A DNA stretch of 64,000 nt from Polytrichum commune (GCA_950295325.1 OX485804.1:31806001-31870000); one strand, 5' to 3'; positions 49,902 through 61,900 are shown, counted from the first letter of the stretch. Made by a program: numbers and translations. Notes: generated by a model from the letters alone, not told the origin.

Positions 49902-50472
49902 ATCTACACAAATTCCACTACCTCCTTCAAAGGCCAATACTTTGACACCACAAAATCAATCCCTGTTCTTTAAGGAGCTATCCAAGGTGACATTCCTAGC
50001 CCCTTCCTATTCATTGTCTTCCTAAAACCCCTCATGCACTTGCTCGACCATGAAAATACTAGCTATTGGCTACATACATCCCAATAGAACTCCTAGGTGG
50101 GGCCTATGCAGATGATGTCTTACTCCTTTCCGAATCCCCCTTACAACTCAATAAAAAAACCTACAAAAATAGAAAGATTCAACAAATGGGCAGACCTTGT
50201 TGTTAGTCTTCCCGAGTGTGCTATCATCGGAGCCACACCCATCCAAAACTCTTTGTGGACTCCCTCGCAACACCCTCTCCGCATAAGTCAAATACAAAGG
50301 CACACCCTTCCCTTTCCTAGCACCTTATGAAACCTATACCTACCTTGGCATCCTCCTCACTCCCACATTAAACTGGAAACACCACTCCCACCACATCCTC
50401 TGGAAAGTGAAAGAAAAATTCCCTGCCCTCCACGTCTCCCCAACATCGTCGTGGAGAAAACTACACATGCTC

Positions 50473-51023
50473 ACGGGTAGATCACTTAGTGCATTTTAAA
50501 AATGACGTGCGGCATAATATAGAGAGGATTAAAATCATTTGAAATAAAAATTATAAAGGAATTCCAAATAATAAAGGGGCCATTAAATGTACACAATCCC
50601 ATTATAAGTAAGTTAGATGGACATAAAATGTGGGCCATTATTTTTTTTGTAAAATAAATATAAGGGCTAAAGATAAGGATCCTAGAAGGTATGTTTAGTA
50701 TGGTATGTAAATGGGGTTAGGACTCACGGGGATGGATGATAATTGGGATTTCCGTCTGTCCAAAAATGGATGAAAAAGGAACGCGCCGTCGTTGGGGTCG
50801 TCTTCCCCACGTCCGTTTATTACTTAAAAGGAATATAGAGTACAAAAAATTGCAGTGGCTTGGACAATATAAGTAATGGAAGGGTGCAAACAAATGGGCC
50901 ATTTTTGAAATTTAAGTAATTATAGGGAGGCTTTAATTTAGCCCTTGAAGGTAAATATCCCCAAAACAAAAAACCTCTAGCCGCACGTGGTGCACAAAAA
51001 TGCCTTAGAGTGATCTACTTATG
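50473..51023. mobile_element. Non-autonomous DNA transposon (551 bp), Mutator-like, inside the LINE
   Basis: The ends are inverted: ACGGGTAGATCACTTAGTGC at the left and CATAAGTAGATCACTCTAAG at the right when reverse complemented. The arms continue with GCATTTT and CGTGCGGC on both sides. It is flanked by a 9-bp direct repeat, CACATGCTC (50464-50472 and 51024-51032). A 9-bp duplication with long imperfect inverted ends fits a Mutator-like MITE. The LINE reading continues across the excised segment. No coding capacity was seen. Confidence 0.85.
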
Positions 51024-51399
51024 CACATGCTCTACACAATTATCATACCATATATCACATACTCCTTCCACGCCGCCCCTTCTCCATCCCATAAATTGCC
51101 ACACTAGATAGATGCCTCACATGCCTCACCAATTCTTTTGTAAACTACCCAACCCCACCCCCAACCTTATCACACATCTCTCCCAAGAACTACATGGCAT
51201 GGGGATAACACCACAGTGGTACTTATATCCTAAACAAGAATGTTTGAGATGCAACTCACCAAAGCCTTAAACACCGCCGGTCAGTTGGGCCACATCTATA
51301 TAGACCTTCTCTTCCACCTTGCTAACAAATTAGAGGGGCTTGCCACCCTACCCTTCCTCACCCATTTCATTTTCCCCATTTCATCTTCTTGATGATGAA

Positions 51400-51490
51400 C
51401 TACAATGTCCACGTGGCTTTTGAGTGGTTTTCAAGCAATGTAAGCCTGTTGCCATGTGAAGAAGAGAAAACCATGACGCACCCTCTAATA
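51400..51490. repeat. Repeat family C, fragment right of the LINE
   Basis: AACTACAATGTCCACGTGGC, GAGTGGTTTTCAAGCAATGT and GCCATGTGAAGAAG resemble the centre of the family C unit at 47600-47660. This fragment probably continues the unit broken near 47890 by the LINE. Confidence 0.5.
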
Positions 51491-51771
51491 GTGAGCTCAT
51501 TTGATCCTTGCTTAATTTAATGCATGTACTCAATTTAATGCTTTATGATGGTCCCAAGTTTTTGGTTGGGCTTAGCCTTCATGCTATTCATAATGCCAAT
51601 GGAAAACCCCAAGCCATTATTGCAATTTACAATGCCAAAACCTATGTGCTATAGTTTTCAGGATATCAAAGAGCACACACAATGACATTTGTTGTCAATT
51701 CCCTTCATGAATCTTGCTTGCCAGGAGTTGATAACCATTGCCTTAACCGAAAGAGCTCAAATGGAAGCCTT

Positions 51772-51835
51772 CCCCCCTCCCTCCCCCCCCCCCCCCCTTT
51801 TTGGTTTGTTTGTTTTGTTTTGTTTTGTTTTGTTT
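51772..51835. repeat. Pyrimidine/C tract followed by (TTTTG)n
   Basis: CCCTCCCTCC plus about 14 C, then repeated GTTTT pentamers. Simple sequence. Confidence 0.85.
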
Positions 51836-52869
51836 CTGGTGGGTGTGCTTCTAGTCATGTCCCATACATTTCCTCACTTAATAGGTTTGTCAAGGCTGGG
51901 GATGAGCATCCCGTACAACTTTTCAAAGATGGATTCAGGTCAAGGGTTTTTTGGTGGGAGCAAGATCTTACCAATTACGGTGGTGTAGCTCATAAGCCCT
52001 CCACTCCATATTCCACTAAAGTCTTTGTGGATGAGTTGCCATAGACTCCCTCCAACCATTGAAAAGTTTGTAAGAAGGTTTCTTCAAACCTCTACTATTT
52101 TTCATGATTGATCTAATAAACATAAAGTAGCGTGGTTTCAAAGTCTAACCAAAAAATAAACTAGGATTCAAGTATATTTGGATTTATGCATGAAATTTGG
52201 ATAACTCGAACCGCCAATATGATGTACACTAGATCACAAAACTATATTAACATGGAGTACAAACTTTCAAAGTTGTGGTTGTTTTGTTGTTGCTTTCTAT
52301 TGTAGTTTGATGTTTTTGTCCTTACAAGTGCAATACCCTTATTACTTTTGGACAAATGATCTGTTCAAATATACTTAAAATGTGAGATATAGGTTCTTCC
52401 GTACTGATAATACAAAGATTGGGGTGACATTTAAAAGTAGATAAGGGTGGATGGTAAGAAACCATTTGGCAGTTTTCCAAAGTTACAGGTTGTTCTGGCC
52501 AATGCTCAACAGAAGGACCTTGCCAAACGGTTTGTTGAACTTTCTTAACATTCCACATGATGCTATTGAAAGTAAGGTCATTCTATTGATCCAAGTGGTC
52601 CACAGTGTGATGTCTCTTAATACCAATCAAATCCAATTGCTATGGTAGGAAAGAGTTTTCTCTCCAAATATCTTGTAATGCTAGTGTAGAGGCCTCTGAG
52701 GACCCTTTTGGTTGATTCTGAGCTACAAGTCATTATAACATATATAGCTCAAGGGAGATATGATATCTATATATATGTAGGTCATTACAGAACAACAGTA
52801 GTTAAAAAAATTGATACTGGTAACTGGTGTTTCCTGGTATATTGTTTGATGCCGTATTGTAATGCTCAC

Positions 52870-53095
52870 CAGTGATCGGGAAGATTTTTGGACATAATCG
52901 GTCAAGATCCTAGTGTTTGCAAGTCCAACCGGTTACATGTTGACATCCTCCGGTTTTCCTTTATTAAATTGGGGTATATTCTATCGATTCCTCTAAAATG
53001 ATGGGTAATTTTCCTGCAGTCTCGAACTTCAACCGGTTATTTCTCAAACTCAACTGGTTCATTTGTAACTAACTGCCGGTTCTCCCCGATCATTG
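52870..53095 (+). mobile_element. hAT-like MITE, family A copy 2 (226 bp, intact)
   Basis: Starts CAGTGATCGGGAAGATTTTT and ends, reverse complemented, CAATGATCGGGGAGAACCGG, so the inverted ends share about 15 bases. A perfect 8-bp target duplication, ATGCTCAC, lies at 52862-52869 and 53096-53103. The interior is rich in ACCGGTT words (CCAACCGGTTACATG, TTCAACCGGTTATTTCTC). No coding capacity. The 8-bp duplication and CA-initial ends fit the hAT superfamily. Confidence 0.9.
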
Positions 53096-53104
53096 ATGCT
53101 CACA

Positions 53105-53810
53105 TGTGATTGAGTGGGTTTCAAGCAATGTTTAGGCCAAAGATTTTTATCCATTCTTAGGGACATAATGATTCAAGTCCTGTAAGGCCATGAAGGAAAT
53201 ATATACCCTGGAAGATCTCATGCCAGATCTTTGTAGAAGAATGAAAAGGAAAGTTCATTTGCTAAAAAAGAAAAGGAAAGAAACATCGGTCTAGTTTCTA
53301 GGGCTTTAGGGGGATGTGAGTTTTTACATACAACAACAGACTTAATAAGACTGATTCTGTAAGGTGTTTTCCTGGATCATCTTTTTTAATGGCAAATTGT
53401 AAATTCCATGAGGGAGCTGAGTGGGTTCTAGGTGTGACAAAAATATTGACGGCTGAAGTAATGCGGGGATTACAAGGTCTAATACTGGTTTTCTAAATGT
53501 CAACTTCATTTAGATCCATTCTTAGGGACATAATGATGCGAATCCTTCAGGCCATAAAGGAAGTATATATCCGGGAAGATCTCATGCCAAGTCTTGATAG
53601 TAGGAAGAAGAGAGAAGAAACAATGGTGTTTCAAGGGCTCAAGCAAGATATGAAGATATAAGTCGTTATAGAAGATTGGTACTGAAGTTGTTTCCTGGTT
53701 TATCTTTTGTGATCCAGCTGAACCATAATAACTTCCATGGGATTTGAAAGGATTAAAGCAGTGAAAGATTGCCATGTGGCAAAATTTAACCATGAAGCAC
53801 TCTAGAGTAG
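53105..53810. repeat. Repeat family C array, right part
   Basis: Three diverged units (about 53105-53345, 53350-53640, 53690-53810) repeat CCATTCTTAGGGACATAATGA, TCC.G.AGGCCAT.AAGGAA, GGAAGATCTCATGCCA and GTTTCCTGG. They are the same family as 47100-47890. Confidence 0.6.
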
Positions 53811-53913
53811 TGAGCTCGATATATCATTGACATTGCACAAGATAATGATATGGATCCCAAAATTAATAATCCACTATTGATTTGAATGCGTATGACCATC
53901 GATGTCTAGGACC

Positions 53914-54139
53914 CATCCGGGGAGATTCTTGAACATAATCAGTTGATATCCTACTGTTTCCAAGTCTAACTGGTTACATGTTGACATCTTTTAGGGTTAT
54001 CTTTATTAATTTGAAGAAGAATATTCTATAAATTCCTCTTAAACGACCAGTTATTTTCCTAAAGTCTTGAACTTGAACTGGCTATTTCTCAAACTCAACT
54101 GGCTTATCTGTAACTAGTGGTCTGTTCTCCCATTCATTG
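53914..54139 (+). mobile_element. hAT-like MITE, family A copy 3
   Basis: Aligns over its full length with the 226-bp copy at 52870. Shared words are GGGGAGATTCTTGAACATAA, TAACTGGTTACATGTTGACA, CCTCTTAAACGACC, AACTGGCTATTTCTCAAACT and GTTCTCCCATTCATTG. More diverged than copies 2 and 5, and its flanks show no matching target duplication. Confidence 0.75.
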
Positions 54140-54411
54140 ATTACCGTAGCTGTTTTCTTGACAGTGAGAGTTGACTAACTTAGAGATATTTCACCTGATC
54201 TAGATGTTGTAGATTGAAGTAGGCCAGCCATTGCTAGAATATGTATGGTTTTCTCTTTTGCAACTATCTTTCAAGTGGTTAAATAGACCCATGATTTTTT
54301 CCATTGAAATCATTTAAGTTACACTAAGAAACTTAATATTCAGTCAAGATTGAATAGCAGCAAATCCAAGCTCCCAAATACGTGCAGGTAGTTGCATGCC
54401 ATTTGTTGCCC

Positions 54412-54616
54412 CCATGGATGAGGAGAACCAACAGCTAGTTCCAGATGCATCGGTTGAAGTTCAAGACTTCCGGAAAAGTACTAATCATTTTAAAGGAAGC
54501 TATGGAATATACCTCAAATTAATAAAGGAAAATCAAAAGATCATAACATGTAACCAGTTGGACTCGGAAACACTAGGATCTTGACTGAATATGCCCAAAA
54601 ATCTCCCCAGACACTG
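54412..54616 (-). mobile_element. hAT-like MITE, family A copy 4
   Basis: Inverted copy. The right edge reverse complements to CAGTGTCTGGGGAGATTTTT and the left edge reads CCATGGATGAGGAGAACC. Flanking octamers TGTTGCCC (54404-54411) and TGTTGCCT (54617-54624) match at seven of eight positions, a probable old target duplication. The unit is about 20 bases shorter than copy 2 through internal deletions. It lies about 270 bases from copy 3 in opposite orientation. Confidence 0.75.
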
Positions 54617-54639
54617 TGTTGCCTGTTATGAACAGCAAG

Positions 54640-56420
54640 GCTTCGCGTGATGAACTCAAGGCGTATATTCAAGTAGCAGTAATGATAGTTCAGCACGGGG
54701 CTTAATTAGGACTTTAAGAACTAGGTGGTCAAGAGCAATTCCTCAAGCATTCATCTTATACGTAAGTCAGATGAGAAGACCCTTCTATAATTAAAAACAC
54801 ATGGTTATTTAACCAGAATAACCACTCTCAACTGCTTTCACTTATTAAGAGACTTGAATAAGTGTTGGGAAATAATATGGAGGATGACCGTACCACTTGC
54901 ACAAAACCCAACAGGGTAATCTACCTACATTACATAAATGACAATTTTTCTATCACTCCGCTAAATCAGGTGTCATCCTTGGAGATTATCATGGTGAATT
55001 GAGCTTTGAATCCAAAGGGAGGTTGTGCTTAAATAAATGGATGATCTTTAAATGGTTTCTAGCATGGGCTGGACACATTAAGTGATATTCAATGTGGTTC
55101 CACCACATGCATAATATAGAAACTTCCCACTCTTTATTTTGGTTTCCAGTGATTTTTAATTTTTCTTGGAAGTTGGCAATAATTTCTTTGGAAATTTTGT
55201 TCAATAAAAAGAAAAGAAAAGAAGGAAAAGTAGATTAACTCAAGTATATTGGATACATACTTGATATAAATCACGATTGGGAAATCTATAAAGAATATCT
55301 AGGAGCTGCATATGGTAAATCTGAATTACAATTTGGCATTGTAGATCATACTACCAATTAGGCTTTGAAAGATGTTGGAAGGTTGGTGGACCTTATATGG
55401 TCAATCTTTTTAATGGACACTATGGCGAGATTTGTTGTTAAGAATGGCTATGTGCACAAACATGAAGATCATTTAAGGTTCTATAGTGAAAACAATTGGC
55501 AAGGCCTCTCTCTCTCTCTATATATATGTGTGTTTTCTAATAAACAGAAATAGAATCCTCACTTTGGACTCTTATAAGTTTTGCATTTCTGTGACTTTGA
55601 TCATTGGGCTCTAATTCCAAAACTCGAAATGAAAACCTTCATGTCAACCAACATTTGCTAGCTGAATGAGATAGTTCTTGAACCAATCTAATAGCAATGA
55701 ATGTACAAGATGTGGAGTTGAAAATAATGCCCCGGCCCACAATAGGACCACATACTTTTCAAACCCGTACTATTGCGAAAGTGGTCACCCTGGGATCTAG
55801 ATGCAAATATTACATACCACATAAATATCTTATTATTCTCTCATGAGTCACTGAGTCTGTTGTTACAAATCACTATATTTACTCTTTTTCCTTCCTCATT
55901 TTAACATGACATGTTGTATGTATTATAGTTCCTATCCCACAGACTAAGTAGAATCTTTGATGCCAATATTATGTTGGAGGCATATATAAATTATATGGTA
56001 GGCCATATACTGTACAGCAATGTTGTTGAGGGCTGAGCCTTAAAATTTTAAATGTCAAGACCCAAAGAGGTTTGTTGGCAAATTGAAATGACTAACGATG
56101 GAAAACTTTCAATTTGCTCAAATGTTCTAAGTTTGCACTAAAGGAAAGTTATTACAAACCACTTGATGATTACATTCATGTAATTGAAAATTAAATTTAA
56201 CATCTTGACATGCCAAAACAATATTTAAGACATTGATTGCAAATAAGAAGAAGCAAATATTAGAAAAGAAGAAGTATTCAATAGTTGATGAAATTGGGTC
56301 TGAAGCTCAAAACCAACTTATGCACAACATGATTTGAAAGAAAAATAAATTACAATTGTGTGTAGAAATGATAACTAATGATACCATGATTTGTATAAAA
56401 TCATATGTTGGAGCTCTTCA
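54640..56420. other. Gene-free stretch
   Basis: AT-rich sequence with short frames only. A CT/TA microsatellite is near 55506-55528. Nothing recognisable was seen. Confidence 0.5.
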
Positions 56421-56440
56421 CATACTTGACCACATCCATA

Positions 56441-56936
56441 CCCAGGGAGTGCACTGTTCAAGTACTGTATTTATACACGTGGGTGCACAAAAGGGGTATT
56501 ATTTAAAACAAGCATGTACAAAATGTACGTACAAGAGACATATTGCTATTAAGCAAGAAGTAGATATACATGAGGCTATAGAAAAATATATGTAAAGTAT
56601 GCATTTACGCGTTTACGCGTTCAAGTCAGACCTGGACCAAGAATCATGTGTTTTTTCATCCACTAAGTAACGACTTTATAACTAAAAATCCATGATTTGA
56701 TATTATACATATAATAGGGCCATATTTTTGCATTTCCAAACATTTGTACACATGTTATATACAATTTCTGTATTTGTTTTTGGACCCTTGTGTACGTATG
56801 GAAATGTATTTTGAAGCAATGAGATTTGTAAGTATATTTCTTGATTTTAGCAAAAATAAAATGTATATAGGGGTATTTTAATAAGGGGCATGCATGCACG
56901 TGATGCTTGGTTTTAATAAATAGTGCACTCCCTGAG
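56441..56936. mobile_element. hAT-like non-autonomous transposon (496 bp)
   Basis: Left end CCCAGGGAGTGCACTGTT and right end, reverse complemented, CTCAGGGAGTGCACTATT. A perfect 8-bp target duplication, CATCCATA, lies at 56433-56440 and 56937-56944. The inverted ends, which contain CAGGG, and the 8-bp duplication fit hAT. The interior has only short frames, so it depends on a transposase from elsewhere. The near-perfect duplication suggests a fairly young insertion. Confidence 0.9.
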
Positions 56937-57256
56937 CATCCATACCTAAATGAAGAATTATTTCTTCAACTAGAGAATCTCATCACAAACATGATTTGAC
57001 TATTTTATTAATAAGGATCACCTTCGAAAAACTGATTGAAGATGAAGTTTTTGACAATTGCATTTCAGTTTCTTGTCTCCAAAACCATGTTGGGGCTTTC
57101 TTGACATTTTAACGGTTGTTAACTGTTGCAATAATCAATCGACACATTGAGATCAGATGCGCCTGTTGACATCACATAAGATTCACAACTTCAATCCTAC
57201 AATTACCAACCTCATTTTAAGAAACCCCTTCTTTTGGCATGGTCAACCCTTATAAC

Positions 57257-57482
57257 TAGTGTTTGGGGAGCATGTTGGGCATAATCAGTTGAGATCCTAG
57301 TGTTTGCAAGTCCAGCCGGTTACATATTGACATCTTTCGGTTTTCCCTTTATGAAATTGGTGTATACTCTCTAGATTCCTCTCAAATGATCGGTAAATTT
57401 CCCGAGTCTTGAACTTCAACTGGTTATTTCTCAAACTCAACCGATTCATCTCTAACTAGCAGCCGGTTCTTCCCGTTCAGTG
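57257..57482 (+). mobile_element. hAT-like MITE, family A copy 5 (226 bp)
   Basis: The same length as copy 2 and collinear with it. It begins TAGTGTTTGGGGAGCATGTT and ends GCCGGTTCTTCCCGTTCAGTG (21 bases here: GCCGGTTCTTCCCG then TTCAGTG). Flanking octamers CTTATAAC (57249-57256) and CTTTTAAC (57483-57490) match at seven of eight positions, consistent with a target duplication. Confidence 0.8.
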
Positions 57483-57929
57483 CTTTTAACCCACATGGCG
57501 GCACGTGCACACACATATTGGACTCTTAAGTAGTTTCCATGATTGAGTACTCAAGGTCATCCCTAGCTAATATGCATGGTGCATGCCCTTACACCATTGC
57601 ACAGTGGCATACCGTAAAGAGTCCAAGTCGCTTAAAGGCACCCACCGACCAAACAGAAACGTCATGCATGAGCTAGAAGGGCAGAAAATTCCAGAGCGAT
57701 GAATAACAAGTCTGAATCTGCTAATGCCAGCAGCTGTAGTGGGTCGGGCTGGAAAACAACACCCAACGGCCACTGAGAATTGGGAAGGGCTGGGCCAGTG
57801 AGGAGTACGAGACTGGCATGTAGGCCGGCACTCATTAGACCTAGCAACGGAACTAGGGACAATAGAACGCAATTATGTTAGTTGATTGCTTGCAGACAAA
57901 GCCTGCGACCGAAAACAACCACACTGGTG

Positions 57930-58945
57930 TGGAGTGGTAAGTTCTTGCCTCTGAATCCGCCAAAATCTTTGATATATGCAGGCTTCTCGTGACACCAAAA
58001 CATCAAGCATCCGTCCTGTGTGAAATCGCTCGGCCCACCTGGTTATAGATCGAAAGGCTAGTCAAGTTTCCCGCTCGCTAGTTGATTGGAACTGTGCAAT
58101 TTGTAAATGCCATGGAATATTAAGCTGGGACACCTCACCAACGATCGTGCAAGACCTATTCACATTCACGTCTCATGTTTGGAAAGGTTCTGGTTTGGTT
58201 AGGAACTTAGGAAGTGAGTTAGTTTTCATTGTACAGTTGATTTCAGGGCCTGTAGTGTAGGTTTCTTAGGTATATCGCCTCAATCTCCTCAACCAGATAA
58301 AGCTTTTGAGAACCCAAGGTAAGCGGGTAAACTCCTGGGACCAAGTGTTCCACTGAAAAGACAACGCTAGCTGGTGTGGATGGTAAGTTTTTGCCTCCAC
58401 ATCCAAAATTTGAAATTCTCCGTGATATAAGCTGGTTTCTCATCAGGACACATCAAGCGATCGTCCTGTGTGAAATTACAGGCCAGATGGCCACTGACTA
58501 TAAATTGAAAGCAAGACTTCCCGCTTGCTAGTTCTGTACTGTGCGATTTGAATCGTTTTAAAATATAAGTACGGGACACCTCACCAATAATCATGTGACA
58601 CCTCATCACATGCATATTTCCTTCTGCAAATGTTTTGAAGGCTCTAGTTTGGTTAGGAACTAAGTTTTGCAAATCCTTTGGAATCTCTGTGATATGAGTG
58701 GGCATATCGTGACACAGTAAGTGCCCCCTCCTGTGACATTCCAGTCCAACCAGTAGCCACTGATAATAAACTGAAAGGGGGCCTTCTTACTTGCTAGTAG
58801 GTCTAGACTTGTGCAATTTGAAATGCCAGAAAGATTAAGTTGGGACACCTTATCAATGATCATGCAAACACCTAAAGTCACATGCATATGTCTTTTGCAC
58901 ATCATTGGAGGGTTCTGGTTTGGTTAGGAAGTATGTTGGTTCATC
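57930..58945. repeat. Three imperfect tandem repeats of about 270-450 bp
   Basis: Units at about 57930-58215, 58375-58665 and 58690-58940 share CATCAAGC.ATCGTCCTGTG (CCTCCTGTGACATTCCAG in unit 3), TTCCCGCT.GCTAGTT, TGTGCAATTTG, GGGACACCTCACCAA..ATCATG, CACATGCATAT and CT.GTTTGGTTAGGAA. The anchor TTTGGTTAGGAA recurs at 58194, 58648 and 58919. Short frames run through the units but are not conserved between them, so I treat the array as non-coding. Confidence 0.7.
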
Positions 58946-58949
58946 ACAC

Positions 58950-61900
58950 AATTGATGTCATGGCTCAAGAAGTCAGGTTCTTAGATCTGCCCTCAACTTA
59001 CTCAACTAGGAAAAAGCTATATATTCAGACCCCAAGGGAAACCGGACTCATTAATGAAGACCAATGACCATATGTTTTGCTCTATGCAAGGGGTCGCTAC
59101 ACAAGTAGCTTGCACTTAAAGAACTTCTATAAAACACTAAATTTATATTGCATAATAATCCATCTATAAGTCCATTGAGAATCAAGACATTTAAATATGG
59201 GTTAGGCCGAGAAGTCGCCACCCCAGGCCGCCCGGGCCGGGGGGCCCTTGACAACTTTTGTCAACTGGGGATTAATCAGTTGAAATCAGAAGTCAGGAAC
59301 ACTGGGTCCAAGCTCTTTAAGGACTTGCACTCCAATCATTGCAAAAGTGCGACCGCAACCTTTAGAACAACTTTTGAGCTTAAATCATCGCATGAATCTT
59401 TAAATACCTCATTATATATCACAAACATAATAGGCCAATTACAACTTAGTGAACTTTATAAGAGTCATGATTCTTGAGGCATGTTACAACTCCAGTGAAA
59501 TTCTATAAGTTTCAAGTCTTATGCTAATGTGTCCTTCCTGCGTGCCTAGCTAGCTAGGATACGTATATATAAACACTTGGATCCTCCGCTCAGTAAAACA
59601 AAGGTGAACAAGGGCGAGATTGCAAGAACACGGGAGGTTTTTGAAAAAAAGCTCTGGGAACTGACCAAATGTAGTGGGCATCAGGTGCACCAAAAATTGC
59701 ATACTCCTGAGAGCCAAGACCATTACAGGCTCTCCCGGCCGTTCGACAATGTCAAGGAATGTCAAGGCTCGTCCCAAAATCTGCCACATGTCATTCCCAC
59801 ATTGGCTGAGACCCACTGAGTCCCATATGGGAATCACATTCCGGCACTAGCACAATACTACAAGTAAAGTAGACTAGTGGGCCTCAGGCTGGCTGAGAAT
59901 GTTAACCTCCATAAGTCATCCCAGGAGTACAATCCAATGAACTTCAACCAAGTGATATATGTATCTGCTTGGAAGACACAGCCGGTGTAGGTCCGATTAA
60001 TTGTTATTCATTTTTATCTAATGGATTTGTTTTGCTACGGCAAGCCACATGTCATCGTGTGATTGGTAGGAACAGCTTAGAAACTGATGTGGAAACTACA
60101 TCACAATGGTCAAACGCGGACGTACAGCTAGGTATTGATGACTGGTGAGGGTGAAAGTAATTTGGTAACTTAAAGAACTATGTACGGTCCAGGCAGAAAT
60201 GATCACCAAATCCGGATGGATTTGTGCCGCCGGCTTCCAGAAGGTTCTGGATGCACTTCTAGCAGCTTCCATACCATGGTCCTAAGGGTTTTAAGTGTAG
60301 CAGCTACGACCCTGCTGATGGCCGGGATGAATAACGTATTATGTGCATGGGCTTCATGTGCTCACTCTTCTTAATCGTATGCCTACATTTGATTGCTCTA
60401 TGTGCATAGGTACCCGGACACCACAAATACTTATACATGTGTTATCATGAGATTGGATTATGTCCTCAAATTACGGACTTCATTTTTGGTTTAATAGTTG
60501 AGTTTTGACACATTGACTGGGAGGGTTTGTGTGATCACTTAGAGAAAAAAATAAACTTTATTTCAATCTCTTATTATGGCCTCTTTGTATTAAAGATGAA
60601 TCATCCTTAAAATTGGAACACAAGCAAGTTATGAGAAAACTTTGGGACAAATAACTAACAGTTTTTGCAATGAACTCTGATCCTAAAGCTTAGTTTGATC
60701 ACATTATTGACAAATTATGTGTTTTGCACTGTATAAATGTTAAGAATGAGACAATTCCTAATCCAATCCAGTGATCAAAATTGTTTGTGGACTTGGAAGC
60801 ACTTGCAATAGGGTCACATATCTTTTTGCTTACAGTAAGGTAGGCAAGTGCTATTTGGTTAGTTTTCTTAATCGGACCTGTATATTTTATTGATGTGTAG
60901 TAAGGTGTGGATCATAATTCAAACACCATAAAAACGCATGTTTAAAAGAGATTGGACTATGTCTTTGAGCTTTATTATCTACTCCATACTCAATTGTGAA
61001 CATAATTGGAGGACCTATCTACTATTCAATTTAGAAATCAACAAACATGCACTTCCGGTACTTATCACTAGATAACGGGAAATCCAAATTATCTAAGTAT
61101 AATTTTTGTTGATATTTCATCGTAGTCTATTTGCTGATGCAACGCAAGTTTTGTTGTGTAAATCTAATCAATAGAAGTTGGAGAACATGGAAATCGACCA
61201 AATAACACCCACATAATTGGACTTCTAGCACTCTTTCTAAGCAATTTATTCATACCTGATCTATGATCCAAGGGTGAGGAATAAGGCTGAAGAGTTTTTT
61301 GAAGCATTGAGGAGCACGCACAAGCTAAAGGTTTAAGTATATCCGAAAGGACTCATAAGATTGACAAGACCTATTCATTGAAATGGAAGTAGCTTGCCAC
61401 AGTGTTCACGAATTCACACAGAACGTGCTCCAAACCCTAGTGACCATGATCGAGGTCGACAGGCTTGGCCTTTTCGACACCCCCGAGGCAATATAATAGC
61501 CGAAGAATACACGGGATATCCCCAAGGCATTGCTGAAAAATGCAGCAAAGCATCAACGTGAATTGCAGGCTGCTGGTAGTACAATTCAAGTTGTTAAATT
61601 GGTTGTTAAGATAAATGTGATCTGTCATGCACAGCTGGAGGCACACCACATGATCCTCCCGCTCTTGCAAGAAAGAAACGTAGCGTTTTTAGACTACCGG
61701 CAGGTTTCGCACAAGCCAATGAGACTATGAGACGTGATGTTAATACAGTCTTAATTCTCAAGCCACATTAATGTCGACCGCCTCTAGCTAGACTCGGCAA
61801 GCCACGCCAACTCCAGCTTCATACGGTTCAATTGGAGTTTTAAAATCTGTAGCTCACGGAATTTAATACGACCCTGTTATGAAATTATACCTTTGCTCAA

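Larger units (their letters stand above)
48069..51390 (+). mobile_element. Decayed LINE (non-LTR retrotransposon), split by two DNA transposons
   Basis: Translation in shifting frames gives reverse-transcriptase landmarks in order. They are a linker-like segment (EANGHFLTTSSQINEEIYHY, 48556-48615), SLANTIYKLSTNTLIKAM (48990-49045), NPLQKGLE, then DIYLLYLDFKNAFGSINHPG (49180-49240), GAIQGDIPSPFLFIVFLKP and the catalytic GAYADDVLLL (50100-50130). After the RT, AGQLGHIYIDLLFHLANKLE-like text continues to about 51360. Several stops and frameshifts make it a dead copy. Remaining LINE blocks are about 48069-49302, 49910-50463 and 51033-51390. The left limit is uncertain, as is the relation to the C-tract at 48.27 kb. 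It lies within repeat family C. Confidence 0.8.

Noticed and set aside
57567-57872. 101-codon minus-strand frame and its shadow
   Set aside because: It is Cys/Ser/Pro-rich, without a domain, beside MITE and tandem-repeat DNA. Coding status is unsupported.
61437-61740. Possible gene fragment (frame with helical text ending in DYRQVSHKPMRL)
   Set aside because: The upstream continuation has two adjacent in-frame stops and no clear splice site. I could not assign a family, so it is not called.
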